From Streptomyces deccanensis (GTDB lineage Bacteria; Actinomycetota; Actinomycetes; Streptomycetales; Streptomycetaceae): 64,000 bases of DNA. The DNA lies in contig NZ_CP092431.1 of assembly GCF_022385335.1 (NCBI RefSeq), positions 1,116,001 through 1,180,000 on the forward strand, read 5' to 3'. The position numbers were made by a program, and so were the translations under genes. This document shows positions 60,015 through 64,000 of the stretch, piece after piece. Under the pieces are notes generated by a model. It saw only the letters and a list, made by a program, of their open reading frames with translations, ran no database searches and had not been told where the DNA came from. Each line of letters begins with the position of its first letter. Position 1 is the stretch's first letter.

Positions 60015-60974
60015 TCACGGTTCCGAGGTCTCAGACTCGAGTGCCGTGCGCGTGGGCTCGCCGTAGACGCCCGACTCGTCCTCCAGGAGGACGCGGGTCA
60101 GCTGGTAGCCGCGGACCGCGCTCTCGACCTCACGGTCGAAGTCGCCGTCGGCATCGCCGTTGTAGAGGCCGAGCTGGCGAAGACGCAGTTGGAGTTCGGT
60201 GACCTCCGCGCCCTGGTCGCCGAGACCGAGGACGGGCGGCGGCCCGTCGGAGACGGTCGGCGCGGGGGCCGTCGGCACGGTGGCGTCGCTCCCGGCGGGG
60301 TCCCTGGTCGGGGCAGCCGACGGGGTGGAGGTGGCCCGGGTCGCGGTGGGCGTCGCCTCGGGCGAGGTGGCCGCGGTGCCGGACGGGAACGCCGTGGACG
60401 CCGTGGGCCCCGTGGGGGACGGGGTCGCCGACCGCGACGCCTCCTGGGCGGCCGCCCCCTCCGGGAGGCCGGCCCGGATGTCGTCGGGGCCCGAGCCGTC
60501 CCGCGACGGGGTTTCGTACGAGAAGAGGCCGCCGATGATCCCGCCCGTCAGCAGGACGGCGGCCGCGAGGCCCCCCGCCCCCGCGGCCAGCGCCACTTTG
60601 CGCCGCCGCCGACCGCCCCCGTCACGCCCGTCCGGACGTCGAGCGTCACCCGCGAGGTGCGCGTCGCCGCCCGCGTCCGGTTCCTCGACCACGGCCTGTT
60701 CCGCGCTCTGCACAGCGGCCCCGTCTCCGTCCCCGTCCTCGACCGCGGCCCGCCCCTCCTCCACCGGCGGTGTGCCGTGCGGCTCGCTGTCGTCGCCGAC
60801 CTGCACGAACGGGCGTATGCGCACCGGGTCGAAGTCCTCCGCGGCCTCGGCCTGCGCCGCGCGGACGTCCCGGTGAGCGTCGGAGGCGAGGCGGCCGCAG
60901 GAGCAGGCCGGGGTGCCGTCCGTCGCCCGGGGCGTTGCGCATCGCGGGCAGACGGGGGCTGTCGGTTCACTCAC
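60015..60974 (-). CDS. Zinc-ribbon, single-span membrane protein with peptidoglycan-binding domain
   Basis: A 319-residue protein with four parts. A zinc ribbon opens it (CPRCATPRATDG ... CSCG, residues 9-27). An acidic cytoplasmic region and one transmembrane helix (VALAAGAGGLAAAVLLTGGI) follow. A long Thr/Pro/Ser-rich external linker leads to a C-terminal PG_binding_1 domain (LGLGDQGAEVTELQLRLRQL, YNGDADGDFDREVESAVRGY). It may anchor or sense cell wall. It starts with GTG 60974 with AGAGAG upstream. The 228-base gap to the divergent PI-PLC gene presumably holds both promoters. Confidence 0.82.
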   Translation of the reverse strand: MSEPTAPVCPRCATPRATDGTPACSCGRLASDAHRDVRAAQAEAAEDFDPVRIRPFVQVGDDSEPHGTPPVEEGRAAVEDGDGDGAAVQSAEQAVVEEPDAGGDAHLAGDARRPDGRDGGGRRRRKVALAAGAGGLAAAVLLTGGIIGGLFSYETPSRDGSGPDDIRAGLPEGAAAQEASRSATPSPTGPTASTAFPSGTAATSPEATPTATRATSTPSAAPTRDPAGSDATVPTAPAPTVSDGPPPVLGLGDQGAEVTELQLRLRQLGLYNGDADGDFDREVESAVRGYQLTRVLLEDESGVYGEPTRTALESETSEP

Positions 60975-61202
60975 GCGTGGTCTCTCTTCGAACGGGTTTC
61001 AGAATTTAAACAGATCTTCTCCACGGAATCCCCCACACTTGCTTGAAACCCGAACCAGCGCGCGAGGCTGACTCAAGTCCCGCCACAGAACGGCGCGTTC
61101 GCGCTCGTCAGGTCTTCATGCGTCAGGGCTGGTGCCCGACCCCGTCCTCGGTGTGTCATGCCTCTGACATCAACCCGGTGTGCCCGGAGTGGAAGGAACC
61201 CC

Positions 61203-62594
61203 GTGAGCCAGATCCGTCCCCGACCCCGTCCCCACCCCCGTGTCCGCGCCCGCGCCCTGTGCGCGGTCGCCGCGCTCGCCCTGGGCGTGCCCGTCGCCTT
61301 CTCGGGCCCCGCCGCCGCGGCGGTCCCCACGTACTCGGTGTACCTGCAGAACTCCGTCACCGGCCTCAACGCGGCGGACACCGGCGGTACGGTCGCCGCG
61401 CGCAACCCCAAGGGCAACGAGGACCACCAGCAGTGGACACCGGTCGCGGTCACCGGCGGCCACCAGCTGCGCAGCGCCGACCAGTCGGGGGTCTGCCTCG
61501 GACGCAGCGGCACCTCCGCGGTGACCGCGTCCTGCGGCGCGGACGGCACCACATGGACGGTCACCGAGGCCGCGAACAGCACGTACACCATCGGCGTGCC
61601 AGGAACCTCGCAGGTCCTGACGGGGGCGTCCGCCGACTCCTCCCTCGTGCAGCTCGGGTCGAGCGGCTCCTACGCCCGCTGGTACCTCACCCCGGTCTCG
61701 TACGCGACGTCGGCCATGCCCCCCGCCGACACCCGCACCCTCGACCAGGTCTCGTTCCTCACCTCGCACAACGCGTACGCGAACGGTGTCGACGGCAACT
61801 TCGCGTCGTTCCCCGTCAGCCTCTTCCCCAACCAGGCGCGTGGTGTGAGCCAGCAACTCACCGACGGAGTACGGGGGTTCATGCTGGACGCCTACACCGT
61901 CTCGGGACAGGCGATGCTCTGCCACAACAGCTGTGACGGGGTGAGCAGCCCGGTCCCGCTCGCCACCGACCTCCAGCGCATGGTCACCTTCCTCAAGGCG
62001 AACCCGGGTCAGTTCGTGACCGTCTTCCTGGAGGACTACACCTCCTCCGACGTGCTCAAGTCGTCGCTGGCTTCCGTGAGCGGTCTGTCCGACGTGCTGT
62101 ACCGGCCGGACCAGGAGGGCGTGGCGACCAGCGGTTGGCCGCGGATGGCGGACCTCGCGGCCCGGGGCAAGCAGCTGCTGATCTTCAGCGACCGCACCCG
62201 CGCGAGCGACACCTCCGCCGGCCACGTCACCCGTGACACGTTCGGCGTGATGTACCAGCGCGAGTGGACGGTCGAGAACCACTGGTCCATGGGCGGCGGC
62301 CTCGGCGGCTCCGACTGGTCCTGCTACAGCCGCTGGGGCACGGCCAGACCGCTCACCACGGAGCCGTCCGCCTTCCGTCCGCTGTTCGTGATGAACCACT
62401 TCCGCGACTACACCATCAGCGGCACGGCGGAGACGGACAACGCCAAGCTGGGCAACCGGGCGCAGAACTTCTGCACCCCGGCCGCGCGCAAGAAGCCCAA
62501 CTACCTCGCCGTGGACCGCTACGAGCTGGGTTCGCCGTCACCGCTCACGACGGTCGGGAACCTCAACACGTACGTCCTCACGGCCGGCCAGTAG
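61203..62594 (+). CDS. Secreted PI-PLC X-domain protein with lectin-like N-terminus
   Basis: A 463-residue secreted protein. After an arginine/proline-rich start and signal peptide (FSGPAAAAVPTYS), residues about 40-150 look like a ricin-type trefoil or related sugar-binding domain (YLQNSVTGLNAADTGGTVAA, HQQW, SADQSGVCLGR). The catalytic domain follows, with FLTSHNAYANGVDGNFASFP (first histidine), VRGFMLDAYT and MLCHNSC (second histidine), FVTVFLED and LLIFSDRT, the PI-PLC X-domain pattern. GTG 61203 follows AAGGAA. The substrate may be phosphatidylinositol or a glycosylated lipid. Confidence 0.85.
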   Translation: MSQIRPRPRPHPRVRARALCAVAALALGVPVAFSGPAAAAVPTYSVYLQNSVTGLNAADTGGTVAARNPKGNEDHQQWTPVAVTGGHQLRSADQSGVCLGRSGTSAVTASCGADGTTWTVTEAANSTYTIGVPGTSQVLTGASADSSLVQLGSSGSYARWYLTPVSYATSAMPPADTRTLDQVSFLTSHNAYANGVDGNFASFPVSLFPNQARGVSQQLTDGVRGFMLDAYTVSGQAMLCHNSCDGVSSPVPLATDLQRMVTFLKANPGQFVTVFLEDYTSSDVLKSSLASVSGLSDVLYRPDQEGVATSGWPRMADLAARGKQLLIFSDRTRASDTSAGHVTRDTFGVMYQREWTVENHWSMGGGLGGSDWSCYSRWGTARPLTTEPSAFRPLFVMNHFRDYTISGTAETDNAKLGNRAQNFCTPAARKKPNYLAVDRYELGSPSPLTTVGNLNTYVLTAGQ

Positions 62595-62924
62595 CCGCCC
62601 CGCGAGACGGCCCGGCAGACGACCCGGCAGGCGGCCCGCCGGACGACCCTCCGGCGGGCGTCGCCGTGCCCACCGCGCGCCCACCCTGCGGGGCGCCGAA
62701 CGCATGTCCCGCAGGACGGGCAGATGGCTCCGGGTGAGCTTCGCCCGTTCGCCACCGCCCGCGATCAGGGCGTTGACCGACGCCATCGGATCGGCACCGG
62801 CCGACCGCGCCACCAACGCCCCTACCACCAGCGGCAGCAGCACCACCGCGAGGGCCGAACCGGTGGCGGTGGCCGTGGCGGTGACCTGGCGGAGGGGGCG
62901 CGGGCGCGGGGTGTGCGTGTCCAT
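62538..62924 (-). CDS. Small hypothetical membrane protein
   Basis: A 128-residue frame with one N-terminal hydrophobic helix (LAVVLLPLVVGALVARSAGA) and a region SVNALIAGGGERAKLTRSHL with strong G/C third-position bias. Its last 40 residues are low-complexity (repeated GRLPG units) and overlap the PI-PLC 3' end by 57 bases on the opposite strand. It has no good ribosome binding site. It lies 70 bases downstream of xdhC. It may be a real short gene whose 3' end has been extended by repeats. I do not recognise it. Confidence 0.4.
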   Translation of the reverse strand: MDTHTPRPRPLRQVTATATATGSALAVVLLPLVVGALVARSAGADPMASVNALIAGGGERAKLTRSHLPVLRDMRSAPRRVGARWARRRPPEGRPAGRLPGRLPGRLAGRLLAGREDVRVEVPDRRER

Positions 62925-62994
62925 GACGACAGTGCATCACCGGGCCGGGTCGCCGGGCACCCGACCACATACTCAGTCGCCCCGTCCGACGTAC

Positions 62995-64000
62995 TCAGGC
63001 CGCCGCCACGGCCTCCCGCTCCCCGGCCTCCCGGTGGATCGGCGTGCCCGAACCGGTCAGCGGCACACCCGTGCCGCCGCGCCGGGCCGCGACGATCTCC
63101 GCCGCGATGGACAGGGCCGTCTCCTCGGGCGTACGGGCGCCGAGGTCGAGCCCGATCGGGGACCGTAGCCGGGCCAACTCCCGCTCACTGAGGCCGACTT
63201 CGCGCAGCCTCCGGTCACGCTCGGCGTGGGTGCGGCGGGAGCCCATCGCGCCCACGAACGCGACCGGCATCCGCAGGGCCTCCTTGAGCAGCGGAACGTC
63301 GAACTTGGCGTCGTGGGTGAGCACGCACAGGACGGTGCGGCTGTCGGTGCCGGTGCGCCGCAGATAGCGGTGCGGCCAGTCCACGACGATCTCGTCCGCC
63401 TCGGGGAAGCGGGCCCGCGTGACGAAGACCGGCCGGGCGTCGCACACCGTGACGTGGTAGCCGAGGAACTTGCCCGCCCGTACCAGCGCCGCCGCGAAGT
63501 CGATCGCCCCGAACACGATCATGCGGGGTGGTGGCACCCGCGTCTCCACGAGGAGGGTGAGCCCGTCGGGACAGTGCGACCCGTCCGGCGAGAGTTCGAT
63601 CGTGCCGGTCCGTCCGGCGTCCAGCATGGCCCGCGCCTCGGCGGCAGCGGTCCGGTCCAGCTCCCGACGGCCGCCGAGACCGCCGTCGTAGGCAACGGCA
63701 CCCGCACGCATCGCGCCGTCCGCCCGGCCGGGACCCTCGGCGTCAGCCCTGCCGTGCGCTTCGCCGGGCTCCCCGGCGGTCCGTACGAGCAGGGCCTGGC
63801 CGAGGAGTTCGGCCGGGCCCCGGACGACGCGGGCGACGGCCGTCGGCTCGCCCTCGGCGGCGGCCGAGAGCGCGGCGCGCAGGACCGCTCGGGCGGGAGA
63901 CCGGGCGGTGACGGGGGTGACCAGGATGTCGATCAGCCCGCCGCAGGTCAGACCGACGGCGAAGGCGTCCTCGTCGCTGTAGCCGAAGCGCTGAAGGACG
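62995..64000 (-). CDS. XdhC family protein (C-terminal part, cut by right edge)
   Basis: The frame enters from the right edge (334 residues visible, probably some 75 missing) and ends with TGA at 62995. RFGYSDEDAFAVGLTCGGLID is the XdhC N-terminal motif. The Rossmann domain reads MIVFGAIDFAAALVRAGKFLG, with VCVLTHDAKFDVPLLKEAL and AFVGAMGSRRTHAER downstream. XdhC proteins bind and deliver sulfurated molybdenum cofactor to xanthine-dehydrogenase-type enzymes. The insertion RTAGEPGEAHGRADAEGPG between the domains is loosely structured. The partner dehydrogenase is presumably outside the window. Confidence 0.88.
   Translation of the reverse strand, partial: VLQRFGYSDEDAFAVGLTCGGLIDILVTPVTARSPARAVLRAALSAAAEGEPTAVARVVRGPAELLGQALLVRTAGEPGEAHGRADAEGPGRADGAMRAGAVAYDGGLGGRRELDRTAAAEARAMLDAGRTGTIELSPDGSHCPDGLTLLVETRVPPPRMIVFGAIDFAAALVRAGKFLGYHVTVCDARPVFVTRARFPEADEIVVDWPHRYLRRTGTDSRTVLCVLTHDAKFDVPLLKEALRMPVAFVGAMGSRRTHAERDRRLREVGLSERELARLRSPIGLDLGARTPEETALSIAAEIVAARRGGTGVPLTGSGTPIHREAGEREAVAAA

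Noticed and set aside
1..64000. CRISPR arrays, tRNA or rRNA genes, complete insertion sequences, prophage genes
   Set aside because: No regularly spaced repeat-spacer pattern, cloverleaf-like segment, transposase or phage structural gene was seen on reading both strands. A dedicated scan was not possible here.

Overview
The window is high-GC chromosomal DNA with the hallmarks of Streptomyces: strong third-codon-position GC, many GTG and TTG starts behind GGAGG-type ribosome binding sites, TGA stops, LAxTG-type sortase substrates, sugar ABC operons without their own ATPase gene, CebR-, DasR- and DtxR/DmdR-like operators, and a family 2B encapsulin with a terpene cyclase. No rRNA, tRNA, CRISPR array, complete insertion sequence or prophage gene was seen. 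Both edges cut genes: a DUF6421 gene on the left and xdhC on the right.

Layout. 1-12950: housekeeping and envelope genes (DUF6421, glycerophosphodiester phosphodiesterase, GNAT, VOC, a FUSC-MarR pair, DUF5134, M56 protease, PAP2, HAD, LVIVD propeller protein diverging from a DUF305 lipoprotein, DUF6214, uracil/xanthine permease). 12951-20684: a secreted-protein region with a TAG-interrupted small secreted ORF, an SGNH hydrolase, a CE1-type esterase carrying CBM2 behind a CebR-like box, two pectate lyases (PL1 and PL3), an Rv1733c-like membrane protein and a six-Asp-box protein. 20846-27832: a redox cluster with two NmrA proteins, an SDR, a TetR and an HxlR regulator, an Fe-S reductive-dehalogenase/QueG-like protein fused to an SCP2-like domain, and its PDR-type reductase. 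Five copies of one palindrome mark the presumed TetR targets. Three copies of a second inverted repeat mark the presumed HxlR targets.

28014-35468: ung, an N-acetylglucosamine kinase, a degenerate CbiX-like protein, a lactonase behind a DasR-like box, a second FUSC protein diverging from an Lrp regulator with two matching palindromes, and a HAD phosphatase. 35589-42076: an iron-regulated surface island with two near-perfect DtxR-type iron boxes. It holds three secreted or sortase-anchored proteins with four neocarzinostatin-like domains, an HtaA-like protein and a heme-type ABC binding lipoprotein, but no permease or ATPase gene.

42317-47616: phenylacetate degradation, paaABCDE diverging from paaK. 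47620-50201: a frameshifted gene remnant and a large TerD-domain protein. 50317-56785: a fructosamine-kinase-like gene and a D-glucarate operon (binding protein, two permeases, 5-dehydro-4-deoxyglucarate dehydratase, glucarate dehydratase). 57247-59834: the family 2B encapsulin shell and terpene cyclase cargo, without the GPP methyltransferase usually found in 2-methylisoborneol loci. 60015-64000: a zinc-ribbon/peptidoglycan-binding membrane protein, a secreted PI-PLC-like enzyme with a lectin-like N-terminus, a small hypothetical membrane protein and xdhC.
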